DNA of 64,000 nucleotides from DATLLJ01 sp035537875 (GCA_035537875.1 DATLLJ010000103.1:34891-98890); one strand, 5' to 3'; counted from the stretch's first letter, positions 51,178 to 60,567 are shown. Notes: a model not told the origin generated them from the letters alone. Numbers and translations are program-made.

Positions 51178-52155
51178 ATGGCGAGCCACACTGTCACGGT
51201 AACGGATGAAGGCAACGGCATCCGGCTCGACCGCTTTCTGGCGTCGGTTCTCCCAGAGCATTCCCGATCTCAGATACAACGGCTGATCAAGGCAGGACAC
51301 GTGCGGGTTGCCGGACAGACGGCAAAGGTCAACCAGCTCGCGCGCACCGCCCAGGTTGTCAGTATCGAGCTGCCCGAGCCCATCGCCGCAGCGCCGGGGC
51401 CGGAGGCCCTGGAGCTGCCCATCCTCTATCAGGATCACGACATCGTCGTGGTCGACAAGCCAGCCGGCATGGTGGTCCATCCGGCGGCTGGCCACGCAGG
51501 CGGCACCGTGGTGAACGCCCTGCTGCACCACGTCGCCGATCTGAGCGGAATTGGTGGCGAAAAGCGGCCAGGCATCGTGCATCGGCTCGATCGCGGCACG
51601 TCTGGCCTGATGGTTGTGGCGAAGAACGATGCGGCGCATGAGGCGCTGTCCCGCCAGTTCCACGATCGGGAAGTCGAAAAAGAATACCTGGCGCTCGTGT
51701 GGGGCATCGTCCAGGCTGGCCGCCGGATCGACCTGCCTATCGGCCGCGATCCGGTCAACCGGAAGAAGATGTCAGCGCGCTCCCTCCGGCAGCCCAACCG
51801 CGATGCGACGCGGGCACGCGAGCGTCGAAGCCGGGAGGCAGTAACGAGAATCGTCCGCGCCGAGACGATGCGCGCCCTGACGCTCGTCCAGGTCGCCATC
51901 CACACCGGCCGCACACATCAAATCCGTGTGCACTTGAGCGCGATTGGGCACCCAATCGTCGGAGACTCCTTGTACGGTGGAACGCGCCGACGCGTGCCAG
52001 GCGACCTGCGCCCCGTCACACATCTCGAGCGTCCGTTCCTGCATGCCGCGCGGCTCGTCTTCAAACACCCGCGGGACGGCCGACGCATGGAGTTCACGAG
52101 CGAGCTCCCCGACGATTTGCAGTCCGTACTGGACGAGCTCAGAGATACGTCCTGA
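51178..52155 (+). CDS. rluD: RluD-type 23S rRNA pseudouridine synthase
   Basis: The 325-residue protein has an S4 domain (IRLDRFLASVLPEHSRSQIQ) and the RluA-family catalytic block GIVHRLDRGTSGLMVVAKND with the active Asp, followed by HTGRTHQIRVHLSAIGHPIV. It should form pseudouridines in helix 69 of 23S rRNA. ATG at 51178, 20 bases after lgt. A basic insertion (RATRARERRSREAVT-like) lies near residue 215. Confidence 0.93.
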   Translation: MASHTVTVTDEGNGIRLDRFLASVLPEHSRSQIQRLIKAGHVRVAGQTAKVNQLARTAQVVSIELPEPIAAAPGPEALELPILYQDHDIVVVDKPAGMVVHPAAGHAGGTVVNALLHHVADLSGIGGEKRPGIVHRLDRGTSGLMVVAKNDAAHEALSRQFHDREVEKEYLALVWGIVQAGRRIDLPIGRDPVNRKKMSARSLRQPNRDATRARERRSREAVTRIVRAETMRALTLVQVAIHTGRTHQIRVHLSAIGHPIVGDSLYGGTRRRVPGDLRPVTHLERPFLHAARLVFKHPRDGRRMEFTSELPDDLQSVLDELRDTS

Positions 52156-52170
52156 GATTACTTTCCGTAC

Positions 52171-52203
52171 TTCTGCAATCCTGCAATCCTGCAATTCTGC
52201 AAT
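52171..52203 (+). repeat. CTGCAATY tandem repeat in the leader of the NUDIX gene
   Basis: Four 8-base units (CTGCAATC, CTGCAATC, CTGCAATT, CTGCAAT) end 13 bases before the ATG at 52217, in the sense orientation. They lie between the rluD stop and the NUDIX start, which otherwise has no ribosome site. Confidence 0.85.
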
Positions 52204-52216
52204 ATTCTGTTCTCCC

Positions 52217-52717
52217 ATGGTCATCTACAAAGGCCGCGTATTTTCAGTTGAAGTGGACCAGGTGGTTCTTCCCGACGGACGCCAGACCGAGCTCGCCATC
52301 GTCCGGCACCGGCCGTCGGTTGTGCTGGTGCCTGTCCGGGACGATGGCCGGATTGTGATGATCCGTCAGTATCGACATGCGCTCATGAAGGATCTCTGGG
52401 AGCTGCCTGCTGGCAACGTCGACGCTGGTGAATCAGCGGAGGCTGCTGCGGCGCGGGAGTGTGAAGAAGAGATCGGCGAGGTCCCGGCACGAATCGAGCG
52501 TCTCGGCGCTTTCTACCCTACGCCCGGCTACTGCGACGAGGAAATGATCTTCTTCCGCGTTTCAGAATTGCGGCCGCCCTCGCCGGACTCGCCGCACAAG
52601 CCAGACGAGGACGAGGCAATCACCACACATCCGATGTCACCGGCGGAGGCGAAGGCCATGGTGGCGCGCGGCCAGATCGTCGACCTGAAGACGGCCTACG
52701 CCCTGACGCTGATCTGA
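52217..52717 (+). CDS. NUDIX hydrolase, ADP-ribose pyrophosphatase-like
   Basis: The 166-residue protein carries the Nudix box in GNVDAGESAEAAAARECEEE followed by IGEVP (G-x5-E-x7-REUxEExGU), preceded by MKDLWELPAG, the form found in NudF-type ADP-ribose pyrophosphatases. FYPTPGYCDEEMIFF downstream fits the same group. It should split ADP-ribose to AMP and ribose-5-phosphate. The start is directly preceded by the CTGCAATY repeats. Confidence 0.9.
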   Translation: MVIYKGRVFSVEVDQVVLPDGRQTELAIVRHRPSVVLVPVRDDGRIVMIRQYRHALMKDLWELPAGNVDAGESAEAAAARECEEEIGEVPARIERLGAFYPTPGYCDEEMIFFRVSELRPPSPDSPHKPDEDEAITTHPMSPAEAKAMVARGQIVDLKTAYALTLI

Positions 52718-52780
52718 GGGCGGCGGCTCGAGTCGTTCACCGCCTCGAAGCTGTCGCCGTCCCGCCGCTGCCGCGAGGAG

Positions 52781-55237
52781 TCAGTGCCTCGCGGCAATCG
52801 GGGAGGTCGGCTTCGGCTCTTTCGGTTCCTTCTTGAGTGGCCTGACGTCCGACGAGACCGGCTGAAGCGCAAGCGCCAGCACTTCGTCGATGGTCGAGAC
52901 GAGATGGACGGTCATTTCCCGTCGAAGCTCCGGCGTCAGGTCCTCGTCGATGTTCTTGCCGTTGGCTTTCGGCAGGATGACCTCGCGAATGCCGACGCGA
53001 CGGGCCGCCAGCACCTTCTCCTTCACGCCTCCGATGGGAAGGACGCGACCCGAGAGCGTGATCTCTCCTGTCATCGCGAGGTCGCCACGAACCGGCCGAC
53101 CGGTCAGCTGCGACGCCATCGCGGTGGCCATCGTCACACCCGCGGAGGGGCCGTCTTTCGGGATGGCGCCTGACGGCACGTGGACGTGCAGTTCGGCGCC
53201 CTTGAAGAAGTCGGGATCGATGCCGTACTCCCTCGCGTGCGTGCGCAGCCACGACAGGGCCGCGCGCGCCGACTCTTTCATGACATCGCCGAGCTGGCCG
53301 GTGAGGGTCAGCGAACCGGTGCCGGCCATCCGCGACGCTTCGACGAATAGAACCTCGCCCCCCGCCGGCGTCCAGGCGAGGCCGATTGCGACTCCGGGTT
53401 CCTTGGTGCGCTCCTCCATTTCCTCGTCGAGAAACCTCGGTGCGCCGAGCATCTCAATCACGGCGTCGCCGGTGATTTCGATAGGCGTCTCATTGCCTTC
53501 GGCCCGTCGGCGGGCCACCTTGCGGCAGACCGCGCCGATTTCGCGTTCGAGATTCCGGACCCCGGCCTCGCGGGTATAGCCGCGGATGATCTGGCGAACC
53601 GCATCCGGCGTGAAACGGATGTATTCCGCGGTCAGCCCGTGGTTCTTGACCTGCTTGTCCACGAGGTGATCGGTCGCGATCTTGAGCTTCTCTTCTTCGG
53701 TGTACCCGGCGATCTCCAGCACCTCCATTCGGTCTTTCAGAGGCGCCGGCACCGGGTCCAGGATGTTTGCCGTCGTGATGAAGAGCACCTCCGACAGATC
53801 GAAGGGCACATCCAGATAATGATCTCGGAAGGTGTTGTTCTGTTCGGGGTCGAGCACCTCGAGCAACGCCGACGACGGATCACCCCGGAAGTCGGAGCCG
53901 AGCTTGTCGACCTCGTCGAGGATGAAGACCGGGTTCTTGGTCTCGGCGCGACGAAGTCCCTGGATGATCTGTCCCGGCAAGGCGCCGATGTACGTGCGCC
54001 GGTGCCCGCGGATTTCCGCCTCGTCGCGCATGCCGCCGAGCGAGACCCGGACGAAGTTGCGATCGAGCGATCGGGCGATCGATTTCGCGAGCGACGTCTT
54101 GCCGACGCCAGGCGGCCCGACGAAGCAGAGGATCGGGCCTTTCACGTCCGGGTTGAGCTTCCGCACCGCGAGGTACTCGAGGATGCGGTCCTTGGCCTTC
54201 TCGAGACCCGAATGATCGGCGTCGAGGATGCTCTTGGTTCTGGCGAGATCGATGATTTCTTCGCTTCGCTTGCTCCAGGGCAGGGCGACGAGCCAGTCGA
54301 GATACGTCCGCGACACGGTGTATTCCGCGGCGGCAGCCGGCATCTTCGACAGGCGGTCGAGTTCGCGCAGCGCCTCTTTCTTCACCGCCTCCGGCATGCC
54401 AGCGGCCTCGATCTTCTCGGTCAGCTCCTCGATGTCCTTCCCCTGCTCGTCTCCTTCGCCGAGCTCCTTCTGAATCGCTTTCATCTGCTCGCGCAGGAAG
54501 TATTCACGCTGGTTCTTGCCGACCTCCGACTGCACCTGCGACTGGATCTTCGAGCCGAGCTCGAGGACCTCGAGCTCCTTGATGAGTATGCGGTTGAGCG
54601 TGTCGAGCCGCGCGCGAATGTCGAGCGTCTCGAGCACTTCCTGCTTCACCGCGGTGCTGATGGTCGTGAGCGACGAGGCAATGAAGTCCGCGAGGCGGCC
54701 CGGCTCGGTGATGTTCATCGCCAAGGTCTGGAGATCGTCCGACAACAGCGGCGACAGCGACACGACCTGCTGGAAGTTCGTCTTGATGTTGCGCGCGAGG
54801 GCGTCGACCTCGAGCCGGTCGGCCTCCTTCAGTTCCTCAGCGGCGGTGCTCACACGCGCACGGAGATAGGGGTCCGATGACACGACTTCGTCGAGCGACA
54901 GCCGCGCGAGCCCCTGCACGATGAGGCGGAGGCTGCCGTCGGGCAGCTTGAACATCTTGTGGATGTGAGTCGCCGTCCCGACCTGAAACAGATCCTCTTT
55001 CTTGGGCTCGTCGATCGAGGCGTCGCGCTGGGTGAACACCGCGATCAGCTTCCCGTTCGCGATGGCCTCGTCGATAAGGCGCACCGACGTTTCCCGCGCC
55101 ACGGCCAGCGGCATGAAGGAATTCGGAAAAAGAACCGTATCGCGCAACGGAAGGACGGGAAGCTCGGGCGGAATCGAGAACAGCCGCTCGCCGAGCGAGA
55201 CGTCCTCCGGTTTGACGTTTTCAGCGTGATCGCTCAT
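52781..55237 (-). CDS. lon: ATP-dependent Lon protease
   Basis: The 818-residue protein has the N-terminal substrate domain (ELPVLPLRDTVLFPNSFMPL), Walker A in LCFVGPPGVGKTSLAKSIAR, Walker B in NPVFILDEVDKLGSDFRGDP, and the Ser-Lys protease site in GAIPKDGPSAGVTMATAMAS with IGGVKEKVLAARR. ATG at 55237 follows GAGGT; the open frame upstream is not Lon-like. It degrades misfolded and regulatory proteins. It follows the dksA-like gene on the same strand, separated by 119 bases. Confidence 0.97.
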   Translation of the reverse strand: MSDHAENVKPEDVSLGERLFSIPPELPVLPLRDTVLFPNSFMPLAVARETSVRLIDEAIANGKLIAVFTQRDASIDEPKKEDLFQVGTATHIHKMFKLPDGSLRLIVQGLARLSLDEVVSSDPYLRARVSTAAEELKEADRLEVDALARNIKTNFQQVVSLSPLLSDDLQTLAMNITEPGRLADFIASSLTTISTAVKQEVLETLDIRARLDTLNRILIKELEVLELGSKIQSQVQSEVGKNQREYFLREQMKAIQKELGEGDEQGKDIEELTEKIEAAGMPEAVKKEALRELDRLSKMPAAAAEYTVSRTYLDWLVALPWSKRSEEIIDLARTKSILDADHSGLEKAKDRILEYLAVRKLNPDVKGPILCFVGPPGVGKTSLAKSIARSLDRNFVRVSLGGMRDEAEIRGHRRTYIGALPGQIIQGLRRAETKNPVFILDEVDKLGSDFRGDPSSALLEVLDPEQNNTFRDHYLDVPFDLSEVLFITTANILDPVPAPLKDRMEVLEIAGYTEEEKLKIATDHLVDKQVKNHGLTAEYIRFTPDAVRQIIRGYTREAGVRNLEREIGAVCRKVARRRAEGNETPIEITGDAVIEMLGAPRFLDEEMEERTKEPGVAIGLAWTPAGGEVLFVEASRMAGTGSLTLTGQLGDVMKESARAALSWLRTHAREYGIDPDFFKGAELHVHVPSGAIPKDGPSAGVTMATAMASQLTGRPVRGDLAMTGEITLSGRVLPIGGVKEKVLAARRVGIREVILPKANGKNIDEDLTPELRREMTVHLVSTIDEVLALALQPVSSDVRPLKKEPKEPKPTSPIAARH

Positions 55238-55356
55238 CGCGACCTCATTTTCTGTCCAGTTGACCTGGACGGGTGCGGAAAATTTCGCGGGGGACGCCGG
55301 TGGAGGAGTGATGGGCTCCGCCACCGGCGAAGCCCCTTGGATGAGGAAGCCGGGCC

Positions 55357-55815
55357 CTACATGTCGAGGAACAGCGAGCTGGTGCCGCGCCGGGCCGCGA
55401 GCTGCCGCTGGCGTTGCTCGGCAACCTCCCGCGCCTCCTCGCAGTCCTTGCATCGGACGGCAAACGGCAGCGCCCGCAGCCGCTTCTCCGCGATCTCCTC
55501 GGCGCAATCGAAGCAGTACCCGTAGGTGCCGTGCTCCAGGCGGACGAGAGCATCGTTGATTTTGTTGAGGGTTTCGGACTTCATCTGAATCAGCGCGAAC
55601 TCGATGTCGTCCTGAATGTCCGCCTCGGAGCTCTCGACGGCGTCGAGCACCTCGTTGAGCTTTCCGCCCCCCCACGCGCCCTCTTCGCGCACGTCCCGCA
55701 TCCGGCCCTGCACCTCGGCCTGAATCTCTTGCTGCCGCGCTTCGAGCATCTCTTTCAGTTCGGCATAGCGAGAACGGTTCATCCGCTCTCGACTTGTATG
55801 TTGCTTGTCCTTCAT
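55357..55815 (-). CDS. TraR/DksA-family zinc-finger regulator
   Basis: The 152-residue protein has a long coiled coil (RYAELKEMLEARQQEIQAEV onward, to about 100) and the C4-type finger YGYCFDCAEEIAEKRLRALP with VRCKDCEEAREV. This is the DksA architecture, in which the coiled coil enters the RNA polymerase secondary channel and alters promoter response with (p)ppGpp. The Rel/Spo enzyme at 58235-60397 would make that signal. ATG at 55815 has AAGGAG upstream. The coiled-coil tip has DAVESSEADIQDD, differing from DxxDxA of E. coli DksA. Confidence 0.88.
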   Translation of the reverse strand: MKDKQHTSRERMNRSRYAELKEMLEARQQEIQAEVQGRMRDVREEGAWGGGKLNEVLDAVESSEADIQDDIEFALIQMKSETLNKINDALVRLEHGTYGYCFDCAEEIAEKRLRALPFAVRCKDCEEAREVAEQRQRQLAARRGTSSLFLDM

Positions 55816-56224
55816 GACCGCCGCTCCTTGCGGGACCCGTCCGGGGGCACCGCCCAGTAGAATTGCCGACCGTTATGCAAATCAATTGCCAGTTGCATCA
55901 GTGGCCAGAGTCTTATCAGTAACTACGACGGTCCGAGGCAAAATGCGTCACGGTCCGCCCTCCAGCTCGACCTTTGTGTTTCTGCCGCATCAAACGACAC
56001 AAGAGCCTGACAATTAAACCGTTCATTTGCAGTCTCTTGGCCAGATCAACCGGTTCTCTGTCGACCAACCGTTCAAATCTGGTAATCAGTTAGACGCCGC
56101 GAGCGCCAAGACGGTTCTCTTGAGACGTCGAGGGAGTGTCCTCTCAAGTAGACGAGGGAGGTGTCAAGAAATGGCAGAGGTGTGCCACTCTGTGGCGGTC
56201 GGAATTTACCGAAATCGACGCGGC
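55816..56224. other. Intergenic stretch with inverted repeats, no gene seen
   Basis: About 400 bases upstream of the dksA-like gene and downstream of the gene ending at 56225. CTTGAGA (56119-56125) and TCTCAAG (56142-56148) form a perfect 7-base inverted repeat around a purine-rich loop. Two similar words (CCGTTCATTTGCAG and CCGTTCAAATCTGG) occur near 56019-56090. The composition is lower in GC than the genes. It may hold a promoter or small RNA, but I cannot identify one. Confidence 0.45.
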
Positions 56225-56800
56225 TTATTGAACGCGGCCCTGGCGGGGGGACTGGATCACGACGCCATGCTCGACCAACAGCTCGCCGCTGCGCCGGCTG
56301 CCGGTGCGGCGCCACCGCTCGTACAGGCGGAGGAGATCGATGTTCGAACTGCAGGACGCGCGCTCGCTCACTTCCGAGAGCACGTCGACGTAGACGACGA
56401 AGTTGTCGGCCAGCTCCGCAAAGACCGTCGAAAATGTATCCAGCTCGCAGCGACTCAGCGCCGTATAGGCGGTGCCGCCGATGCTCACGTAATAGTCGAC
56501 GTCGATGCGTTTCCGCTGAAGCGAGTCGCCAAAAAACCCCGAGATGAACAGCGACTGATCCCCAATCTGCTTCAGGATCTCCCGGCGCCGCACGTCGGCT
56601 GCGTCGAGCGCTTCGCACAGCCGAAGCGCAAGGGGGGCGTCGTCTTCCTGGGCGGGTTGTCGCAAGAAACCGGTCAGGAGATTCACGACGTAAAAAGCCG
56701 TCAGTTCGCCGGCGGGAATGCGCTGACGCGCGAGCACGTCGTCGACCAGCTGCTTGAAGTATTCGGCCGCCGATTCGTTTCGAACGACTGAATCACTCAT
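56225..56800 (-). CDS. Conserved hypothetical protein, mostly helical
   Basis: I do not recognise the family. ATG at 56800 opens MSDSVVRNESAAEYFKQLVD. The 191-residue protein is helical at the N-terminus (DDVLARQRIPAGELTAFYVV, NLLTGFLRQPAQEDDAPLAL), then contains QIGDQSLFISGFFGDSLQRK and VDYYVSIGGTAYTALSRCEL, which look like an enzyme-like alpha/beta core. No signal or membrane segment is present. It is divergent from the zinc protein at 56925. Confidence 0.7.
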   Translation of the reverse strand: MSDSVVRNESAAEYFKQLVDDVLARQRIPAGELTAFYVVNLLTGFLRQPAQEDDAPLALRLCEALDAADVRRREILKQIGDQSLFISGFFGDSLQRKRIDVDYYVSIGGTAYTALSRCELDTFSTVFAELADNFVVYVDVLSEVSERASCSSNIDLLRLYERWRRTGSRRSGELLVEHGVVIQSPRQGRVQ

Positions 56801-56924
56801 AGGCGAACGGCCTGCTTTGATGCGATTCGGTCCGGCGAGCAACCGCCAGGCACACGCGCAGCCGCTGCAAGGGGCGTTCCGAAAATTACTGGCGGATTTG
56901 CGCCGATTATACAATATTGCCCAC

Positions 56925-57572
56925 GTGTTGTGCCCTCTTTGTGGACTCCGACGGGCGCGCCGCGGATGCCCGGCACTCGGCCAGCAGATTTGCGCAATCT
57001 GCTGCGGCACCAAGCGACTCGTTGAGATTCGCTGTCCCGATGATTGCTCGTACCTGGCGACGGCGCGCGAACACCCGTCAGCCTCAACCGTCCGTCAACA
57101 GCAACGTGACGCCGGGCTTCTTCTCCACTCCGTGCGCGACCTGAGTCGGCAGCAGACAGAGCTGTTCTTTCTCATCAACGCCTTTCTGCTGCGTTACGAA
57201 CCGCTGGAGCTGCATCCTCTGATCGACGCGGACGTCGCCGAGGCCGCTGCGGCGCTTGCGGGGACATTCGAAACCGCTTCTCGAGGAGTCATCTACGAGC
57301 ACCGGCCTGCAGGGCTGCCCGCGGATCGCCTCGCGACGGCACTGCGACCGGTGATCGCCGAAGCCTGTCAGCACGCCGGCGCGGTCAACGATCGAGACAT
57401 CGCCGTGGTGCTGCGTCGTCTTGAAGAAGGTGCGCGGGCGGCGGGCGCCGCGGAGCCCGAGCAGCCTCGCGCCTACTTCGATTTGATCGGGCGGACGTTG
57501 AAGGGACGGCACGAGATGCCCGAGACGACGGGAGACGCTGACGCCACGCCGGCGCCGCGATTGATCATCTAG
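56925..57572 (+). CDS. Conserved hypothetical protein with N-terminal cysteine cluster
   Basis: I do not recognise the family. The GTG at 56925 (VLCPLCGLRRARRGCPALGQ) follows TACAAT (56910-56915) by nine bases, a likely leaderless start. Residues 3-42 hold cysteines in CPLC, CAICCGTKR and CPDDC, probably a zinc site. The remaining part is helical (LLHSVRDLSRQQTELFFLIN, AEAAAALAGTFETASRGVIY). It precedes rpmB on the same strand by about 55 bases. The frame is open further upstream, but that sequence overlaps the divergent gene. Confidence 0.68.
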   Translation: MLCPLCGLRRARRGCPALGQQICAICCGTKRLVEIRCPDDCSYLATAREHPSASTVRQQQRDAGLLLHSVRDLSRQQTELFFLINAFLLRYEPLELHPLIDADVAEAAAALAGTFETASRGVIYEHRPAGLPADRLATALRPVIAEACQHAGAVNDRDIAVVLRRLEEGARAAGAAEPEQPRAYFDLIGRTLKGRHEMPETTGDADATPAPRLII

Positions 57573-57627
57573 GAGAGCGCGATATACTTGGGGGTTACTT
57601 CGTTACTGTTCACTCCAGGGGATGGGA

Positions 57628-57819
57628 ATGGCCAAGAAGTGTGAAATCTGCGGGAAGACACCGGTGGTCGGGCGGCAGGTGAGCCATGCGCACAACGTCA
57701 GCGCCCGCCGGTTCGAGCCGAATATTCAAACAGTGCGGGCGATGATCAACGGCGGGATCAGGCGCATCAAAGTGTGCACGCGGTGCCTGCGTTCGGGCCG
57801 CGTCACCAAGGCCGCGTGA
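57628..57819 (+). CDS. rpmB: 50S ribosomal protein L28
   Basis: The 63-residue protein MAKKCEICGKTPVVGRQVSH is the zinc-binding form of L28, with CEIC near residue 5 and CTRC near residue 52 in RRIKVCTRCLRSGRV. I chose the ATG at 57628, with GGGGATGGGA just upstream, over the one at 57622. It is followed by ridA. Confidence 0.96.
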   Translation: MAKKCEICGKTPVVGRQVSHAHNVSARRFEPNIQTVRAMINGGIRRIKVCTRCLRSGRVTKAA

Positions 57820-57836
57820 GTCATGCTCGAACCTGA

Positions 57837-58223
57837 ATGAAGCAGCCAGTCTCGGCCCCAGGCGCTCCCAAACCCATCGGCCCCTATTCGCCGGCGATCC
57901 GCTCCGGGGGCCTCTTGTTCGTGTCGGGCCAGGTTCCCGTGGACGGCGCGACCGGCAATCTGGTGACCGGGGACATTGCGGCCGAAACACGTCAGGTGCT
58001 CGAGAACATCGGCACGCTGCTGCGAGCGGGCGGGCTCGATTTCTCCGCGGTTGTCCGGACGACGGTGTTCCTGGCGGACATGAACGACTTTGCGGCCATG
58101 AATGCGGTGTACGGGGCGTACTTCGGCGAGCCCTATCCGGCGCGGGCGACCGTCCAGGTCGCAAGGTTGCCGCGAGACGCCCGCATCGAGATCGACGTCA
58201 TCGCGTCCTACGACACCACATAG
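57837..58223 (+). CDS. ridA: RidA-family enamine/imine deaminase
   Basis: The 128-residue protein has APKPIGPYSPAIRSGGLLFV, SGQVPVDGATGNLVTGDIAA and RATVQVARLPRDARIEIDVI, which contains the conserved arginine (near residue 105) and glutamate of RidA. It hydrolyses reactive 2-aminoacrylate to pyruvate. It lies 17 bases after rpmB and converges on the rel/spo gene. Confidence 0.95.
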   Translation: MKQPVSAPGAPKPIGPYSPAIRSGGLLFVSGQVPVDGATGNLVTGDIAAETRQVLENIGTLLRAGGLDFSAVVRTTVFLADMNDFAAMNAVYGAYFGEPYPARATVQVARLPRDARIEIDVIASYDTT

Positions 58224-58234
58224 CCGCCGCGACG

Positions 58235-60397
58235 TCAGCCCGCCCTCCCGGATCGTTCGACGTCGAGAACGCCCTCCACCGCACGCAACGATTTCATGAC
58301 CTTTTCAAGGTGCTTCAAGTCGCTGATCTCGACGGTCATGTCGATTCGTGCCCGCTGATCCTCGTCGGTGTGGGCTTCCATGTTCTTGATGTTGGTGTTG
58401 ATTCCGGCGATTCGGGCGCTGACGGCAGCCAACAAACCCTTCCGGTCCTCGACTTCCATCGTCAGCTTGACCGTGTAGCGCGCGACAGCGTCTCCCTTGT
58501 CCCACTCGACTTCGATGCGCCGCTCCGGGTCGTACAGCAGGTTCACGACGTTGGAGCAGGTCGCCGAATGGACCGACACCCCCTTGCCGCGGGTGATGTA
58601 GCCCACGATCTTCTCGCCGCGGATTGGATTGCAGCAACGCGCGCGGAAGACCATCAGGTCATCGAAACCCCGGACCTTGATCTTTTCCTCGCCGGTGCCG
58701 AGCACCCGCCTGACCGCTGCGCGGACCGGCCCGTCGGGCGCTTTTTCCTGAAGGCTGTCGGCCGGCACCAGTTTCGCCAACACCTGCTTGGGCGACAACT
58801 TGCCGTATCCGATAGCCGCAAACACGTCGTCGGGCCTCTGGCCACCGAAATCGCCCATCACGGCCTTGAAGGCTTCCCCCTCCACCAGCGTTTTGGGATT
58901 GAGATCGTAGCGTCGCGCCTCCTTTTCAAACACCTTGCGGCCCAGGTCGCGCGCGCGCGCTTTTTCCTCGACGCGGATGAAGTGCTTGATTTCGTACCGC
59001 GCGTGCGACGTCATCACGAAGTTGAGCCAGTCGCGGCTCGGCTTGTGACCGGCCGACGTGATGATTTCGACGATGTCGCCGTTCTTGAGCCTTGACCGGA
59101 GAGGGACCATCTTGCCGTTGATGCGGGCGCCCACGCACTGACGGCCCACGTCGGTATGAATGGCGTAGGCGAAGTCGATAGGCGTGGCGCCGCGCGGAAA
59201 GGCTTTCACCTGGCCCTTCGGCGTGAAGGTGTACACCTCCTCCGGGTACAGGTCGACCTTGAGGTTCTGAATGAACTCCTGTGGATCGCGCACCTCCTGC
59301 TGATATTCGAGCAGTTCCCGCATCCACTGGAAGTAACGCTCGTCGCGCTGATCGCCGACGCGACCCTCCTTGTACTTCCAGTGCGCGGCGATGCCCTCCT
59401 CCGCCCTCCGGTGCATCTCCACCGTGCGGATTTGCACCTCGAAGGGCATACCTTCGTGGCTGATCACCGACGTGTGGAGCGACTGATAGCCATTGGGCCT
59501 GGGCATCGCGATGAAGTCCTTGATGCGCCCCGGCACCGGCGACCACGTCTGATGGATGATGCCGAGCGCCGCATAGCAGTCTTTGACCCCCTCGGTGACG
59601 ATGCGGAGCGCGATGAAGTCGTACACCTGCTCCAGATCGATCTTCTGGCGCGCGAGCTTCTGATGAATGCTCCAGAGGCGCTTGATGCGGCCGTCGATCT
59701 CCACGACCGGAATCTGGGCTTCGGCGAGCTTGCCGGCGATGGTTCTTTTCAGCTGCTCCACGAGCCCTTCGGTGGTCCGCCGTTTCGCGTCCACCCGGAC
59801 GCGCAGCGATTCGTACGCCTGCGGCTCCAGATACCTGAACGACAGCTCTTCCAGCTCGTTCTTCACCTTGCTCATTCCGAGCCGGTTGGCGATGGGCGCG
59901 TAGATGTCGCGCGTTTCCTGGGCGATCTTGATGCGCCGTTCCTCGGGCAGGTGGCTGAGCGTCCGCATGTTGTGGAGTCGATCGGCCAGCTTCACCAGGA
60001 TCACGCGGATGTCGTCGACCATCGCCAGCAGCATCTTCCGGAAGTTCTCCGCCTGACGCTGCTCGCTCGACGAAAAGGGGATGGCGCTGATCTTCGTCAC
60101 CCCCTCCACAACGTGAGCCACCTCCGGGCCGAACAGCTCCCGAATGCGATCGATCGTCGTCAGCGTGTCCTCGACGACGTCGTGCAGCAGCCCGGCGGCA
60201 ATGGCCACGGCGTCCAGCTTCATGTCGGCGAGGAAGTCGGCGACGGCAAGCGGGTGGATCAGGTAAGGCTCGCCGGAATGGCGGACCTGCCCGCGGTGTT
60301 CGAAGGCGGAGAAGACGTAGGCCCGCCGCAGCAGCTCGACGTCGGCGTCGGGGCTGTACGCCCGCACTTTTTCGAGAAGGTCCTCGAAGCGAATCAT
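58235..60397 (-). CDS. rsh: Bifunctional (p)ppGpp synthetase/hydrolase (Rel/SpoT homologue)
   Basis: The 720-residue protein has the HD hydrolase domain (AFEHRGQVRHSGEPYLIHPL and AAGLLHDVVEDTLTTIDRIR), the synthetase domain (YDFIALRIVTEGVKDCYAAL and MPRPNGYQSLHTSVI), a TGS domain (DLYPEEVYTFTPKGQVKAFP), the CC zinc/helical segment (FRARCCNPIRGEKIVGYITR) and a C-terminal ACT domain. The HD motif and the synthetase residues both look intact, so it can make and destroy the alarmone. It and the DksA-like protein form the stringent response. Confidence 0.95.
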   Translation of the reverse strand: MIRFEDLLEKVRAYSPDADVELLRRAYVFSAFEHRGQVRHSGEPYLIHPLAVADFLADMKLDAVAIAAGLLHDVVEDTLTTIDRIRELFGPEVAHVVEGVTKISAIPFSSSEQRQAENFRKMLLAMVDDIRVILVKLADRLHNMRTLSHLPEERRIKIAQETRDIYAPIANRLGMSKVKNELEELSFRYLEPQAYESLRVRVDAKRRTTEGLVEQLKRTIAGKLAEAQIPVVEIDGRIKRLWSIHQKLARQKIDLEQVYDFIALRIVTEGVKDCYAALGIIHQTWSPVPGRIKDFIAMPRPNGYQSLHTSVISHEGMPFEVQIRTVEMHRRAEEGIAAHWKYKEGRVGDQRDERYFQWMRELLEYQQEVRDPQEFIQNLKVDLYPEEVYTFTPKGQVKAFPRGATPIDFAYAIHTDVGRQCVGARINGKMVPLRSRLKNGDIVEIITSAGHKPSRDWLNFVMTSHARYEIKHFIRVEEKARARDLGRKVFEKEARRYDLNPKTLVEGEAFKAVMGDFGGQRPDDVFAAIGYGKLSPKQVLAKLVPADSLQEKAPDGPVRAAVRRVLGTGEEKIKVRGFDDLMVFRARCCNPIRGEKIVGYITRGKGVSVHSATCSNVVNLLYDPERRIEVEWDKGDAVARYTVKLTMEVEDRKGLLAAVSARIAGINTNIKNMEAHTDEDQRARIDMTVEISDLKHLEKVMKSLRAVEGVLDVERSGRAG

Positions 60398-60567
60398 GAG
60401 TCTCGGTGTCTAACTCTATTGTCAGGGCATTCGGACGGCCGCCCCCCTCTAGTGTAAAGCTCGTATGCTGTGGGGGCGCCTAACCCTTTGTGAAATGGCC
60501 ACTTGAGGCCCAGCCAGGCGTGGCGCCAGATAGCGGGCGGGGGAGCCGGTTCCAGCTGATCCGCGCC

